From contig CAKTQM010000022.1 of NCBI GenBank assembly GCA_934597125.1, positions 1 to 27,904 on the forward strand: a DNA stretch of 27,904 bases, given 5' to 3'. Made by a program: the position numbers and the translations under genes. The notes beneath the pieces are model-generated. The model did not search any database and had not been told where the DNA came from. It worked only from the letters and a program-made list of their open reading frames with translations. Source of the stretch: an uncultured Oscillospiraceae bacterium. GTDB lineage: Bacteria; Bacillota; Clostridia; Oscillospirales; Oscillospiraceae. Positions within the stretch are counted from its first letter, which is position 1; each line of letters starts with the position of its first letter. Positions 27,803 to 27,904 of the stretch are shown piece after piece.

Positions 27803-27904
27803 TGTATTTCTTCAACGGGGATCTTACTTTTCGCTGAGTTCTTCCCTCTGCGAAAAGGGAAGGTTGTATGAGCGATGCCACATATGTGTCAAGACCCATA
27901 AAAA

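Noticed and set aside
27863..27892. Leftward TTGACA-N18-TACAAC promoter-like pair at the right edge
   Set aside because: It points into the strong terminator and the 3' end of the recombinase, with no gene to serve, and the -10 is weak.

Overview
The window looks like a chromosomal segment of a GC-rich gut-type Clostridia, probably Oscillospirales/Oscillospiraceae. The evidence is strong AAAGGAGG-type ribosome sites, many sigma-A promoters (TTGACA-N17-TATAAT type), intrinsic terminators after most units, a T-box leader on cysS, Firmicutes families (DegV, DUF1836, EpsC-type serine acetyltransferase) and dispersed palindromic intergenic repeats. Species cannot be fixed from sequence reading alone.

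Layout: the tail of etfA (1-84) and a terminator; a GntR/FCD regulator and a LysR regulator in one unit (274-1928); a Cys/Met-metabolism PLP enzyme plus a B3/B4-domain protein (2048-3958); a lipoprotein (4115-4744) and a DUF3592-like membrane protein (4864-5331); a leftward alanine racemase-like gene (5380-6363); a 600-bp mosaic of palindromic repeats (6436-7030); leftward cysK-epsC (7064-8859) behind a long leader; degV and a DUF1836 gene, divergent (9178-10818); a leftward polar amino-acid ABC transporter (10853-13259) divergent from an AraC regulator (13616-14440); an SLC1-type symporter (14540-15787); a C39-like cysteine peptidase (15897-16499); a structured RNA (16640-16869) ahead of a small module of unknown genes (16942-17899); leftward cysS with a T-box (17940-19889); a tetR/hydrolase unit (20031-21326); a small unknown gene, a zinc-ribbon gene and a second LysR (21466-23141); a frameshifted wall-anchored surface-protein gene with a membrane-protein partner (23238-25791); and a large serine recombinase with a small companion ORF (26028-27726).

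The recurring theme is cysteine and sulfur. cysK-epsC makes cysteine from serine. A sulfur-amino-acid PLP enzyme lies at 2048, and cysS charges tRNA-Cys. Two different cysteine-sensing RNA leaders are visible. A T-box with a UGC specifier controls cysS. The cysK-epsC operon is preceded by a promoter, a 33-residue ORF (8973-9074) with five Cys codons among codons 6-15, and a strong terminator. Four short segments of that leader can pair as 1:2 + 3:4 or as 2:3, which is the classic layout of ribosome-mediated attenuation. This leader is the best candidate in the window for an undescribed regulatory system.

A second candidate is the RNA at 16640-16869. It has its own strong promoter, several hairpins and a terminator whose 5' arm can alternatively pair with an internal 8-nt segment. 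I do not recognise its family.
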